Shown piece by piece: positions 34,792 through 43,915 of a DNA stretch of 64,000 nt (its first letter is position 1; every line of letters begins with the position of its first letter). Position numbers and translations under genes: made by a program. This DNA comes from Mesobacillus boroniphilus (GTDB lineage: Bacteria; Bacillota; Bacilli; Bacillales; Cytobacillaceae): contig NZ_QTKX01000002.1 of NCBI RefSeq assembly GCF_018424685.1, positions 372,001-436,000 of the forward strand. Reading direction: 5' to 3'. Under the pieces are notes generated by a model. The model did no database searches. It was not told the origin of the DNA and saw nothing but the letters and a program-made list of their open reading frames with translations.

Positions 34792-36258
34792 TTGGAGTCT
34801 AAAAGTAAGAACAAGTTTTTTAAGGGAACTTTTTATGTATTCATTATAAAAATGCTTGGAGCTGGCCTGGCGTTCTTGACACAGGTGGTCATCAGCAAGG
34901 CGATTGGGATCGAGGATTATGGTTCTCTGAGCCTGTTTTTATCGATTGCCAATATCATGATGGTGCTTCCGCTGATCGGGATGGATACAGGGATCATCCG
35001 GAGTGTTGCGGCGGCGGATGAGAAAAGCCATAAAAAATGGTTCCTTACTATAACCATGAAGATTGCCACACTGCTATTGGCACTAATCCTGGCAATCGTA
35101 TTTGTCACGAGGAATGCATTATTTGAGGCGTTCAATCTGGATGTCGAACTTAGCCTTTATTTAATGCTTTATGTCATCTTCATTGCCTATTCAAAGATCA
35201 TGGACGGTTTTTTGCAGGGGGAGCACAAGACAGTTGTTGCGAACATTTTCAACCCGCTGTTAAATAACCTGTTGAAAATCACTGTTCTGGCTGCTGTTTA
35301 CACGGCCACACGCGACTTGCTCACTACCGTGATCGTATTGCTGGCGGTAGAAATGGTTCTTGTCATTGCCCGTTTCATATACCTGGCAAAAGGATATATG
35401 AAAGTGGACCCAGAGCCTAAGGGGGACGTCAAGGGTTATGTGAAATACTCCTTGCCGTTGTTTTTTGTGGCTTCCATTTCGATTTTGCTGCTGTCCCTGG
35501 ATAAATTCATCCTGAGTTATCTTATGGGCAACTTTGAGGTCGGCATACTAAAGATATTCGAGAACTACGCAGCTATCCTGGCGTTGTTTGTTACGCCATT
35601 TGTGACGCTATGGCCAATCATGTCAGAATATTATCGCAAAGATAAAATGGACGAGCTTAAGGACTTATTCAAGCAGTCGACTCTTGTCATTGCGGCGCTG
35701 ATCATGCCTGCATGGATCACGCTGACAGTCAGTACGGAAGAGATGCTGGGCATTTTCGGTGTTGATGCGTCGGAGATCGGGAACATCCGCTTGATCATGT
35801 TCCTGTTCTTCCTCGGAACGGTCTATGACGCCATCATTGGTCCTGCCGGGGCGCTATTAAGCATGACCAAGTACTCAAAAATAAATCTTTACAATAATAT
35901 TGCTTTGTTTGTGATCAACATTGTACTTAGTTTTATTTTGATTTCGCAGATCGGGCTGCTTGGAGCAGCGATTTCGTTCTCTGCTTCAAAGATTTTTATC
36001 AATACGCTGAATGTTTATCAGAACAAGAGGCTGTTTAACTTGTTCCCATATGGCAAAATGCATTTCCTGCTGATTGCCGCCGGTATACCTGTCTATTATA
36101 TCGGCTCATGGGCGAAGAGCTTTATCGATGCGGGAAGCATTATCACCATTGGAACAATAGGAATTCTCTCATACATTCTATATTTGAGCTTTTTCATAGC
36201 CTTGAACAAGGAAAGCGCGAAAAAGCTGCTGATCCAAATCAAAAAAAGGAAGGGTTAG
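34792..36258 (+). CDS. Oligosaccharide/teichoic acid flippase (Wzx-like, MOP superfamily)
   Basis: Polytopic membrane protein expected to flip lipid-linked glycans across the membrane. It has about 488 residues and 13-14 hydrophobic segments. The N-terminal pattern GAGLAFLTQVVISKAIG...YGSLSLFLSI is typical of polysaccharide biosynthesis flippases. The TTG at 34792 is preferred because GGAAGGATGGAG ends eight bases upstream; in-frame ATG at 34762 and TTG at 34741 lack ribosome sites. First gene of a three-gene set with glycerophosphotransferase and TagD, so the cargo is probably a glycerol-phosphate-containing polymer. Confidence 0.88.
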   Translation: MESKSKNKFFKGTFYVFIIKMLGAGLAFLTQVVISKAIGIEDYGSLSLFLSIANIMMVLPLIGMDTGIIRSVAAADEKSHKKWFLTITMKIATLLLALILAIVFVTRNALFEAFNLDVELSLYLMLYVIFIAYSKIMDGFLQGEHKTVVANIFNPLLNNLLKITVLAAVYTATRDLLTTVIVLLAVEMVLVIARFIYLAKGYMKVDPEPKGDVKGYVKYSLPLFFVASISILLLSLDKFILSYLMGNFEVGILKIFENYAAILALFVTPFVTLWPIMSEYYRKDKMDELKDLFKQSTLVIAALIMPAWITLTVSTEEMLGIFGVDASEIGNIRLIMFLFFLGTVYDAIIGPAGALLSMTKYSKINLYNNIALFVINIVLSFILISQIGLLGAAISFSASKIFINTLNVYQNKRLFNLFPYGKMHFLLIAAGIPVYYIGSWAKSFIDAGSIITIGTIGILSYILYLSFFIALNKESAKKLLIQIKKRKG

Positions 36259-36393
36259 CCTTCGATTTATATTGCGTTTAAATTATTTCTTGGCATAAAC
36301 TAAGTAAATAGCCATTGGCGATTTATGCAGTGGCTTCAAGGGTATAAATATAATATTATTGCTCTAAAAATATTTTCTTTGGAAGAGGAGCTC

Positions 36394-37662
36394 ATGATGA
36401 ACAAACAATCTGTAAAAGAAACAGCCAAAAAGCTGCTTCTTTTGATTATAAATTTCTTCATTTTAATTATTTCATTCTTGATTCCAAAAACAGATAAGAT
36501 TGTTCTTGTCGGCGGCTGGTATGGCAAGAGGTTCGCTGACAACTCGAAGCACTTCTTTCTTTATGCTCATGAAAATAAGGAAGAGCTGGGCCTAGAGAAG
36601 GTAGTATGGGTTACGAGAAGTGATGAAATCAAAAATGAATTGAGCAGTCAGGGTTTTAATGTGTATAAGTCCTGGTCGATTCCATCTGTCTGGTACCATT
36701 TCCGGGCAGGTATCCATCTGGTGGATCAGGCCTTCAGCGATATTAATCCCTGGTTTTCGATCAGAAGCAAAAAAATTAATCTATGGCACGGCTTTCCTCT
36801 GAAGAAGATTGGAGCATACGCAGATGGTTCTTACAAAACAAATATTCAAAAGCCAGAAACAGTATGGGATAAATTAGATAGTATTTTAACTAGGGGAAAT
36901 TGGGGTAAACATTATGTATTGGCAACATCTGATTTCTCGGCAAAAATCCTTGCTGAGGCCTTCAACAGGCCAGTCGAGAGTATGATTGTATCGGGTTACC
37001 CAAGAAATTACGAACCCTTGATTGAAAATCCGGTCAAATACATTCCGAATCATGAAAAGGATTATTTGAATAAGGTAGTAGAAGCCAAAAAGCAAGGTGA
37101 TAAAATCATCGGCTATTTCCCGACTTTCAGGGACAAACGTGAAACATTGATCTTTGGAACGAGCGACAGCAGTGAAATCCAGGAAATCATGGACTATTTC
37201 AATGAATCAAATATCAAAGTGATCGGCAAGTTCCATTTTGCCGGAAAAGATGACAAATTTTCTGATTTACATAATCATGAAGCTTTCATTAACTTGCCAT
37301 CTGATGCTGATGTCTATACGTTTTTAAGCGAAATTGATGTGTTGATGACAGATTATTCGTCGATTTACTTTGACTATCTATTATGGGACCGGCCAATCAT
37401 CTTTTTCCCTTATGACCTGGCGTATTACCGGGATGAGGATAGGGGACTTATTTTTGACTACGACGAGTTCACGCCTGGACCTAAGGCCTTCAATATCGAG
37501 CAGTTAAAGCAGCTGCTATCGAATGGTGTAGATGAATTAAACAAAAGCTATCAGAGAGATTATGGAGAATCATCGGACGAGCTTAAAAGAAAGATTTTCG
37601 GCGATCATCCGGGGAAGACGGATATCCGCCATTTAATCGAGCAAATAAAAAATCTTGCCTAA
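36394..37662 (+). CDS. CDP-glycerol glycerophosphotransferase family protein (TagB/TagF type)
   Basis: Transfers glycerol phosphate from CDP-glycerol to a lipid-linked or polymer acceptor at the inner membrane face. It has about 422 residues. An N-terminal hydrophobic stretch (LLLLIINFFILIISFLIP) suggests membrane association. Family motifs are the LWHGFPLKKIG block near 134, GYPRNYEPL near 200, GYFPTFRD near 242, and the C-terminal TDYSSIYFDYLL near 327. Two adjacent ATG codons (36394 and 36397) follow GAAGAGGAG; the second has better spacing. The shorter size fits a TagB-like primase or a short polymerase rather than full-length TagF. The preceding gene is a flippase, the next is tagD. Confidence 0.87.
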   Translation: MMNKQSVKETAKKLLLLIINFFILIISFLIPKTDKIVLVGGWYGKRFADNSKHFFLYAHENKEELGLEKVVWVTRSDEIKNELSSQGFNVYKSWSIPSVWYHFRAGIHLVDQAFSDINPWFSIRSKKINLWHGFPLKKIGAYADGSYKTNIQKPETVWDKLDSILTRGNWGKHYVLATSDFSAKILAEAFNRPVESMIVSGYPRNYEPLIENPVKYIPNHEKDYLNKVVEAKKQGDKIIGYFPTFRDKRETLIFGTSDSSEIQEIMDYFNESNIKVIGKFHFAGKDDKFSDLHNHEAFINLPSDADVYTFLSEIDVLMTDYSSIYFDYLLWDRPIIFFPYDLAYYRDEDRGLIFDYDEFTPGPKAFNIEQLKQLLSNGVDELNKSYQRDYGESSDELKRKIFGDHPGKTDIRHLIEQIKNLA

Positions 37663-37676
37663 GAGGGAGAATAGAC

Positions 37677-38069
37677 ATGAGAAAGGTAATCACATACGGA
37701 ACATTCGACCTGATTCATTATGGACATATCAATTTGTTAAAAAGAGCGAAAGAACAAGGTGACTATCTGATCGTTGCCCTTTCAACCAATGAATTTAATG
37801 AATTAAAAGGGAAGAAGTGCTACTTCCCGTATGAAGAGCGAAAGAAACTTGTAGAAGCAATTCGCTATGTGGATCTGGTCATCCCCGAAAACAGCTGGGA
37901 CCAGAAAATTGAGGATGTAAAAGAGTTCAAGGTTGATGTCTTCGTCATGGGTGATGACTGGAAAGGTAAGTTCGATTTCCTCAAGGATTATTGCGAGGTC
38001 ATTTACCTGGGCAGGACTCCTGAAATCTCAACGACTAAGATCAAACAGGAATTGGGCCACAAAGGCTGA
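37677..38069 (+). CDS. tagD: Glycerol-3-phosphate cytidylyltransferase
   Basis: Makes CDP-glycerol from CTP and glycerol 3-phosphate, the donor for the preceding transferase. Its 130 residues match TagD (129 in B. subtilis). The nucleotidyltransferase motif HYGH is near 14-17, and RTPEISTTKIK near 113-123 is the CTP-binding RTxGISTT-type signature. GAGGGAGAATAGAC precedes the ATG. Last gene of the set, followed by a terminator. Confidence 0.95.
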   Translation: MRKVITYGTFDLIHYGHINLLKRAKEQGDYLIVALSTNEFNELKGKKCYFPYEERKKLVEAIRYVDLVIPENSWDQKIEDVKEFKVDVFVMGDDWKGKFDFLKDYCEVIYLGRTPEISTTKIKQELGHKG

Positions 38070-38078
38070 TACAGACGG

Positions 38079-38112
38079 AAAAAGCGTGATTCCCTGGAAT
38101 CACGCTTTTTTC
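38079..38112 (+). terminator. Intrinsic terminator of the flippase-tagD operon
   Basis: A 15-bp stem AAAAAGCGTGATTCC / GGAATCACGCTTTTT with a two-base loop and more T after it. Confidence 0.88.
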
Positions 38113-38156
38113 TGACAAAATGGCTTTTCAGTAGATCATTTTCACCCCGGCTTATG

Positions 38157-38324
38157 TTAACCTTCCTCTTCCTCTTCTATCAAGCAAGTGACGGCATATG
38201 TTGCAAAAGCAGAGAATCCTAAAATAAGAGAAAGAAGAAACATCGTGCCTTCTGGAAATATTTTAGATAATAGGAAACTGAAAAAAATAATGATCCAGCA
38301 AACGATAATGACCTTTTCTTTCAT
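38157..38324 (-). CDS. Small membrane protein of 55 residues, unknown function
   Basis: A short gene with AAAGGAGAG four bases before its ATG. The product starts MKEKVIIVCW, has two hydrophobic helices (about 5-20 and 28-48), and ends in an acidic tail of five Glu residues and Gly (CLIEEEEEG). Codon use looks normal and the frame is clean. It stands alone between the tagD terminator and the PHP-esterase terminator. I know no family for it. Candidates are a regulator of a membrane enzyme or an envelope stress peptide, but that is speculation. Confidence 0.6.
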   Translation of the reverse strand: MKEKVIIVCWIIIFFSFLLSKIFPEGTMFLLSLILGFSAFATYAVTCLIEEEEEG

Positions 38325-38524
38325 GGGTCTCTCCTTTACTGCCTAATTGGCTCTTAGCGAAAGGTGCGATACCTTCGTCAGTTCTTTATTATGCTTTTGC
38401 AGAGGATAATATGAATGATCTCCTATATTATCCAGTAGCATTAAAAGATAATATCATACAATAATTAGTGAAATCAGTTATGAAATCCTTCTTCTGGAAG
38501 TTTGTTTTCGTTTGCGGCAAACAA

Positions 38525-38563
38525 AAAAGCAGTGTGTTTCTTTATAGAAATCACACTGCTTTT
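38525..38563 (-). terminator. Intrinsic terminator of the Ugp-like/CehA operon
   Basis: AAAAGCAGTGTG (38525-38536) and CACACTGCTTTT (38552-38563) form a perfect 12-bp stem. On the minus strand it is followed by a T-rich run, 31 bases after the stop of the esterase gene. Confidence 0.85.
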
Positions 38564-38593
38564 ATTGTTGTTTTATGGAGTAATCGTTCCTTT

Positions 38594-40060
38594 TTACACA
38601 TTGAACCTTGAAGCTGTCATCAATTCTCCCCAGGTTGCAATGGAAGGGTTTTTTTCGCCGGAATATACAGGGTTTGCAAATGCCAGTAGCTTCCCGTCCT
38701 GGTCCCGGATTTCAAAGCGCAGCCAGTTCCACTCGTCTTTACTCCATGAAAAAGCTTCACTTATTTTTCCGCCAGCCGCAACTTTCTTTTCCGTACCGTT
38801 AAGGATCCAGCGGATATAAGCACCTTCCGGAATTCCGCTGCCAGTTATTTCATAAGTGAAGTCGATGGTGTCCTGAGTACCATAATCGGATAAGTCGCTG
38901 CCAGGCAGGGCGGTTAAACTATCCACCTTCACATGGCATTCGAGCACAAGCCCACGGGATACATAGACGCTGCCCTTTCTGACACCAGATAGAATCGAGT
39001 CCGCAGAGAGTCCATCCGCGAAAACATAGGTGGCTGGGTCGCCGATGACTGAAGGTGGACCTTGCTTTTCGTAGCTTTCATCTGGACGCAAATGGGAATC
39101 TGATCCGCCAATACCATAAATGCGGTGCCCGTCATTCCATAAGGTATCCCATAAGGTCAATGCTTTCTCGGTCGCCTTTGGGTTGTCTTTATAGGTCGGG
39201 TCATTCCAGATTTCGATGACATCCACGGCAGAAAGGAGAGTCTCTTTAAATTGCCATTCCCATGGCTTCAACATAGGGTGATTGATGCTGACGATCGCGC
39301 CAGCTTCTTTTGTCTCGGCCAGGATCCGATTCATTCCTGCCTCTGTCTCCATGCCGCCGTCTTCACAGGTTGGACGCCAATCGATCCATTTTGTCAACCC
39401 GAGGGCATTGAAGTGGCCCTTTGAAGAGGTGATTTCAACACCAGGGATCGTAAGCATATCGTCTTTCAGCCATTTAGTTGGAAGGATGTTATGGTCAGTA
39501 GCCGCGAAATAGTCCAGTCCCATTTTTTTCGCCTGATCCATGCCTTCCGCCGGCTTCATTTTTCCATCGGATTCTGTTGTATGTGTATGGAAATCTCCTT
39601 TGTACCAGCGCTGTTCCGTCTTTAGCACTTTTGAACGGTCGTATAGGTTCAAAAACGTTCCAGATCCATCACTTCCGTCCGTCCAGGCTTCATACTCATC
39701 CAGAATGCTGATGGCATTACTCTGGCCGCATTCAAAGGAAAAATTATACGCAGGCGCTGCTTTATAAGTTGCCGCAAGAATCTCTAGTTTCCATTCGCCT
39801 TCTAAAATACGGCCGGGAACAGAAGAGAAGCTTGTTTCCATTGGATTGGATGATATCAGGATTTCCTTTGGCTCGTTAATATATAGGGACTGTACGCGGA
39901 GCTGTTTGCCAGGGTCCCATATAAACAGTGAATACCAGCCTTTTTTCGTGAAAGAAACTGAAAGCTTCATCCAATCATAGTCTGAATCTAAATAGAATGA
40001 TGTAGAAGAAAACGGCGCATCCACTACGCCGTTCCCAACTCCGATTAAGGATGTTTTCAT
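38594..40060 (-). CDS. CehA/McbA family PHP-domain metallohydrolase
   Basis: Metal-dependent hydrolase, probably a phosphoesterase, 488 residues, no signal peptide. The N-terminal ~150 residues form a beta-rich domain. The PHP core starts at about 155 with GDFHTHTTESDG (metal-binding His-x-His), continues with AATDHN near 185, PGVEITSSKGHFN near 205, INHP near 250, and GGSDSH near 325. The C-terminal part is beta-rich. AGGAGGAACAT precedes the ATG. It follows the binding protein gene by 12 bases and is the last gene of the operon, so it should process the imported compound. Carbamates, phosphodiesters and glycerophosphodiesters are known substrates in the family. Confidence 0.83.
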   Translation of the reverse strand: MKTSLIGVGNGVVDAPFSSTSFYLDSDYDWMKLSVSFTKKGWYSLFIWDPGKQLRVQSLYINEPKEILISSNPMETSFSSVPGRILEGEWKLEILAATYKAAPAYNFSFECGQSNAISILDEYEAWTDGSDGSGTFLNLYDRSKVLKTEQRWYKGDFHTHTTESDGKMKPAEGMDQAKKMGLDYFAATDHNILPTKWLKDDMLTIPGVEITSSKGHFNALGLTKWIDWRPTCEDGGMETEAGMNRILAETKEAGAIVSINHPMLKPWEWQFKETLLSAVDVIEIWNDPTYKDNPKATEKALTLWDTLWNDGHRIYGIGGSDSHLRPDESYEKQGPPSVIGDPATYVFADGLSADSILSGVRKGSVYVSRGLVLECHVKVDSLTALPGSDLSDYGTQDTIDFTYEITGSGIPEGAYIRWILNGTEKKVAAGGKISEAFSWSKDEWNWLRFEIRDQDGKLLAFANPVYSGEKNPSIATWGELMTASRFNV

Positions 40061-40072
40061 ATGTTCCTCCTG

Positions 40073-41368
40073 TTATTTTAAAATCTTGTCCAGTTCTCTC
40101 TGTGCTTCCTTTTTCGCTTCCTTCAGTGCTTCCTCAGCTGATTTTCCTTCGATTTCTACTTTATCGGCAGCTTTGTCCAAAGCATCATAAATCTTTCCGC
40201 CTGTTGGATCAACGAAAGGTGGAGTGGCAATCTCAGCCTGCTGCAATGGAACAGTTATTTGCGGATTCGTTTCAGCGAATTCCTTGTATGCTGACACATC
40301 CTTCGCAGACTTCCTTACAGGAATGTAGCCTGTGTTGATCGACCACTCAGCTGTTTTTTCAGCACTTGTGAAAAACTTCAGCCATTTGAATGCTGCTTTT
40401 TGTTGTTCTTCGCTTGCCATGGCAGGAATTGCCGCTACCATTGCACCTGCATGCGGTGCAGCGTCATGTCCATCCCAGCCAGGCTGTGGATGTGCAGAAA
40501 CTAGGTTGAAATCAAGATCGCCCTGGTCACCGCTTGATCCGGTATATCCAGCTGCTTTACCTTGCATAACATCGTCAATGGTTTTATACCAATACTCCCA
40601 GCCCTGGCCTCCGTGGTGAATGGACATTGTTTCGTCTTCATGGATTGCTTTACGGAAGAACTCCCATGCCTCGATCCACTCAGGAGAATCGATCATGACT
40701 TCCTTGCCGTCTTCGCTCAAATACTGGCCGCCATTGCTCAATGCAGCATCAATCAGATTATCGGCACCATACATAGGCTCCCAGCCAAAGATTCCTTCTT
40801 TTTCTTTGATTTGTTTTGCTGCTTCAGCAAGAGACTCCCAAGTATTCAAAACATCTGGTGAGATCCCGTGCTTTTCAAAGATATCCTTGCGGTAATACAT
40901 TACCTGTGTTGTGCCGTAAAGCGGAAGGGCATATTGTTTTCCATCAATAGTACCTTGTCCATAAAATGCTTCGACAAAGTCTTCTGTGTTAAAATCTTCA
41001 TCGTTTTCGATAAATGAATCCATCGGAGCCAGTGTGCCTTTTTTCGCGAAGGCGTTCATTGGATCATTTTGCAGAAGGACTGCTCCAGGTACTTTCTTTG
41101 CGGCTACTGCAGCCTGGAATTTCTGGACGGTCTCATCGTACGCACCCTGAGCGACACCAATGACTTTTACCTCATCCTGGCTTTCGTTGAATTCCTTGAT
41201 TGCGTTTTCGACACCTTCCCCGAGCTTGCCGCCCAGGCCATACCAAAATTCGATTTCTACTTTTCCGTCAGTGGATTTTGAACTAGTGTTGCTGCTGGAG
41301 CAGCCGGCCAGCAATGAGAAGAGCATGGCCAAAATGGTTAACATGATAATTGATGTTTTCTTTTTCAT
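40073..41368 (-). CDS. ABC transporter substrate-binding lipoprotein (UgpB-like, family 1)
   Basis: Extracellular binding protein, 431 residues, with lipobox LLAGC at about Cys23 and a Ser-rich linker. The pattern IEFWYGLGGKLGEGVENAIKEFNESQ near 39-64 and GYTGSSGDQGDL near 270 resemble the glycerol-3-phosphate/glycerophosphodiester binding protein UgpB. AAAGGAG precedes the ATG. It lies between its permeases and the PHP esterase. The ligand is inferred from resemblance; a sugar is the alternative. Confidence 0.87.
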   Translation of the reverse strand: MKKKTSIIMLTILAMLFSLLAGCSSSNTSSKSTDGKVEIEFWYGLGGKLGEGVENAIKEFNESQDEVKVIGVAQGAYDETVQKFQAAVAAKKVPGAVLLQNDPMNAFAKKGTLAPMDSFIENDEDFNTEDFVEAFYGQGTIDGKQYALPLYGTTQVMYYRKDIFEKHGISPDVLNTWESLAEAAKQIKEKEGIFGWEPMYGADNLIDAALSNGGQYLSEDGKEVMIDSPEWIEAWEFFRKAIHEDETMSIHHGGQGWEYWYKTIDDVMQGKAAGYTGSSGDQGDLDFNLVSAHPQPGWDGHDAAPHAGAMVAAIPAMASEEQQKAAFKWLKFFTSAEKTAEWSINTGYIPVRKSAKDVSAYKEFAETNPQITVPLQQAEIATPPFVDPTGGKIYDALDKAADKVEIEGKSAEEALKEAKKEAQRELDKILK

Positions 41369-41389
41369 TCGAATAGCTCCTTTAATGTT

Positions 41390-42226
41390 TTATCCTTTTA
41401 AACCTTGATCACTGATACCTGAGATGAACCATTTTTGGGCGAAAGCGAACAGCAGCAGCAACGGTATGACCGCAAATGAACTGGCTGCCATGATGAGTGG
41501 CCACTGGATGCCATATGCGCCTTCTTGTATGAAAAACTGACGCAGCCCTGTTGTGACCAGCTGTTTTTCTTCGCTGTTCAAAATTAGGGTCGGCCAAAGA
41601 TAACTATTGTAGTTTTGCACAAAGCTGATCAGGACGAAGGTTAAAAATGTTGGTTTGGATAGTGGGTAGATGACTTTCCATAAAATCCGCCAATGGCTGG
41701 CTCCGTCCATTTTGGCGGCTTCGACCAGCTCCTTCGGTATTTGCATGAATGCCTGACGGAACAAGAATATCCCCAGGACACTGACCGCATTTGAAAAAAT
41801 CAAACCTTTGTGCGTATCGAGCAGATTCCAGTCGGCAAGAATGACGTAGCTTGGTACATATGTCGCTGCAGCAGGTAGCATGTAAGTAAGCATGACGATT
41901 GCAAACAGAAGATTTTTCCCCTTGAACCTGAAGTGTGTAAAAGCATAGGCAATCAAAGCTGAATTCACGACCTGTATCGCAACGATGGCGATGGCTGTAT
42001 ACGCACTGTTGAAGATATACTGTCCGAAGGGGGCAAGCTGCCATGCGTCTATAAAGTTATGCCACATAGGGGTCTCCGGCCAAAGTGTAGGTGGAAACTG
42101 GAAGATCTCTTCCTTTGTTTTAAGTGCGCTCACAACCATCCACAGGAATGGGAAAATCATGACAAAGCTAAAAAGCAGCAAGAAGAAATGTTTAGTTGTA
42201 TACGTGAATAATTGCTTCATTTTCAC
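41390..42226 (-). CDS. ABC transporter permease (UgpE/MalG-like)
   Basis: Carbohydrate-type importer membrane subunit, 278 residues, six hydrophobic segments. The EAA loop is EAAKMDGASHWRILWKVIYPL near 187, contacting the ATPase. The GTG start at 42226 has a distant AAAGGA; an in-frame ATG two codons on is the alternative. No ATPase gene is in the operon, so it probably relies on a shared MsmX/UgpC-type ATPase encoded elsewhere. Confidence 0.9.
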   Translation of the reverse strand: MKMKQLFTYTTKHFFLLLFSFVMIFPFLWMVVSALKTKEEIFQFPPTLWPETPMWHNFIDAWQLAPFGQYIFNSAYTAIAIVAIQVVNSALIAYAFTHFRFKGKNLLFAIVMLTYMLPAAATYVPSYVILADWNLLDTHKGLIFSNAVSVLGIFLFRQAFMQIPKELVEAAKMDGASHWRILWKVIYPLSKPTFLTFVLISFVQNYNSYLWPTLILNSEEKQLVTTGLRQFFIQEGAYGIQWPLIMAASSFAVIPLLLLFAFAQKWFISGISDQGLKG

Positions 42227-42246
42227 TTCGCATCAAATCCTTTTAT

Positions 42247-43176
42247 TTATTCGTAGTGGACCCATTTCCGTGAAAACATGAACTGCAGCAGGGAAAGGGA
42301 TGCAGTCAGGATCACCAAAACTGTAGCGACGGCAGTGGCTTGTCCCATGTTGAACTGTTCGAATGCAGATTGATAGTACATGTACAGTATCGTTCTTGTG
42401 CTGCCGGCAGGTCCGCCCTGGGTCAATACCTGGATTTGGTCATATGCCTGTAGTGCGTCGACTGCTGTGATGATCACTAGGAACAGTGTTGTCGGTGAAA
42501 TCAGCGGCAGAGTTACATTCAGGAACTTCTGCCACGAAGAGGCGCCATCAAGTGCTGCAGCTTCATAAAGGGATTCCGGTACTTTTTTTAGTGCATTCAA
42601 ATAAAAAATCATGCACCAGCCAAGTCCTTTCCAAATGGTGACGATGATGACAGCAGGCATAGCCCAGGTGGTGCTGCTCGTCCATTCAAGTGCGGGAAGG
42701 TTGACTGCAGTGAGGAGCCAGTTGGCAAGCCCGATCTGTGGTTCGTAAATCCAGGACCAGACTATCGAAACAGCAACTGCCGGAGTGACCCAAGGCGAGA
42801 AAATCAGAGTACGGTAAAAGCCCATGCCCTTCTGTTTCTTGACAACCAGCATGGCAAGCAGCAGTCCGCCAAAAACAGAGGGCACCACCACTCCGACGCT
42901 AAAATACAGCGTATTCCAGAGAACACCATAAAATAGGGGGTTTGTCATTAAGTCAGCATAATTCGAGAAACCCACAAAATTGTATTCTGTGCTCATATAA
43001 TCCCAATCTGTAAAACTTATGTACAGAGAATAAAGCATAGGATAAATCCAGAATATGGTAAGAGGCGTGAGAGCGGGCAATATAAATAGCCACAGGGTGA
43101 GAGGGAACTTTATCCGTCTTCTCGCACCTTTCTCCTTGGTGATGATGGCCCTGATTTCAGTTACAAGGGTATTCAT
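42247..43176 (-). CDS. ABC transporter permease (UgpA/MalF-like)
   Basis: Partner membrane subunit, 309 residues, six hydrophobic segments after a basic N-terminus (EKGARRRIKFPL). The EAA loop is YEAAALDGASSWQKFLNVTLPL near 208. The ATG at 43176 is chosen because GGAG lies eight bases before it; the in-frame GTG at 43185 overlaps that site. First gene of the operon, with a long palindrome 42 bases upstream. Confidence 0.9.
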   Translation of the reverse strand: MNTLVTEIRAIITKEKGARRRIKFPLTLWLFILPALTPLTIFWIYPMLYSLYISFTDWDYMSTEYNFVGFSNYADLMTNPLFYGVLWNTLYFSVGVVVPSVFGGLLLAMLVVKKQKGMGFYRTLIFSPWVTPAVAVSIVWSWIYEPQIGLANWLLTAVNLPALEWTSSTTWAMPAVIIVTIWKGLGWCMIFYLNALKKVPESLYEAAALDGASSWQKFLNVTLPLISPTTLFLVIITAVDALQAYDQIQVLTQGGPAGSTRTILYMYYQSAFEQFNMGQATAVATVLVILTASLSLLQFMFSRKWVHYE

Positions 43177-43217
43177 AACAATCACTCCAATTATTGAATC
43201 ATCAATGGGTAAAATAG

Positions 43218-43245
43218 TTCATAAATTGAACGTTCAATTTTTGAA
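43218..43245. promoter_or_regulatory. 28-bp palindrome, probable operator of the Ugp-like operon
   Basis: The perfect 18-bp core AAATTGAACGTTCAATTT (43223-43240) is flanked by TTCA-T and T-TGAA, giving 28 bases with one mismatched pair. It lies 42 bases upstream of the first permease gene, where a promoter or operator is expected. No regulator gene is linked to it in the window. Confidence 0.6.
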
Positions 43246-43430
43246 TGTAAATAAATAGTATCAGCTATCCAATTTTTTGTAAACGAAAATTAGAAAATTT
43301 AGATAGAAAATGTCGAAGTTTGTTAGAAATGGAGTTTGAGAGATTTACAATCAATCTCTTTGCTACGTTATTTTTTTAGAAATTTGGGTAAATAGTAACT
43401 AACATAACCCAAAGAAGGCAGGGATCAGTT

Positions 43431-43703
43431 ATGAGTAATGACAAGAAGCCAAATTATTATAAAAAGGACATGGACGCAAACGTGAATCTGTATCTTGATG
43501 CAATTAATGAATTTGATAATACTGATGCCATCCTGAACAGGGCAACAACAAGATACACGGAGCCTGCGGAGAAAATCATTGAAAAAGTCCAAAAGGAATT
43601 TCTTGAGAAAAGACGCAAGTCAGAAATTGACCAGGCCCTCGCAAATAGGGATGAGGAACGATTCATGTTATTGACATCGAAAAACTGGAAGGATGCATTT
43701 TAA
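43431..43703 (+). CDS. IDEAL domain-containing small protein
   Basis: Small cytoplasmic protein of 90 residues. The C-terminal part EIDQALANRDEERFMLLT (about 65-82) fits the IDEAL domain, a short helical motif found in Bacillaceae proteins such as the YpiB group. The N-terminal half is charged and probably helical. Function of the domain is not well established. It is monocistronic with a strong terminator and lies between the Ugp-like operon (divergent) and the sigma factor gene (convergent). Confidence 0.78.
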   Translation: MSNDKKPNYYKKDMDANVNLYLDAINEFDNTDAILNRATTRYTEPAEKIIEKVQKEFLEKRRKSEIDQALANRDEERFMLLTSKNWKDAF

Positions 43704-43731
43704 TTGACAAAAGATATTAAAGTGAAAGCCT

Positions 43732-43774
43732 AAAAGCCTGAAACCGAGTCGTACTCGCTGGTTTCAGGCTTTTT
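43732..43774 (+). terminator. Intrinsic terminator of the IDEAL gene
   Basis: AAAAGCCTGAAACC (43732-43745) and GGTTTCAGGCTTTT (43760-43773) form a 14-bp stem followed by T. Confidence 0.86.
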
Positions 43775-43915
43775 GTGGTTTAAGGTTCCGTTTTTTTATA
43801 TTGATTATTGCTCTTCGTATAATCTGGCATCTGCCTGCTTCACGGAACTAACCATGCTGGCTTGAGACCACACTTGCAACCGGGTGAGATGGCAACGAGA
43901 TTTTTGGCATGCGCC

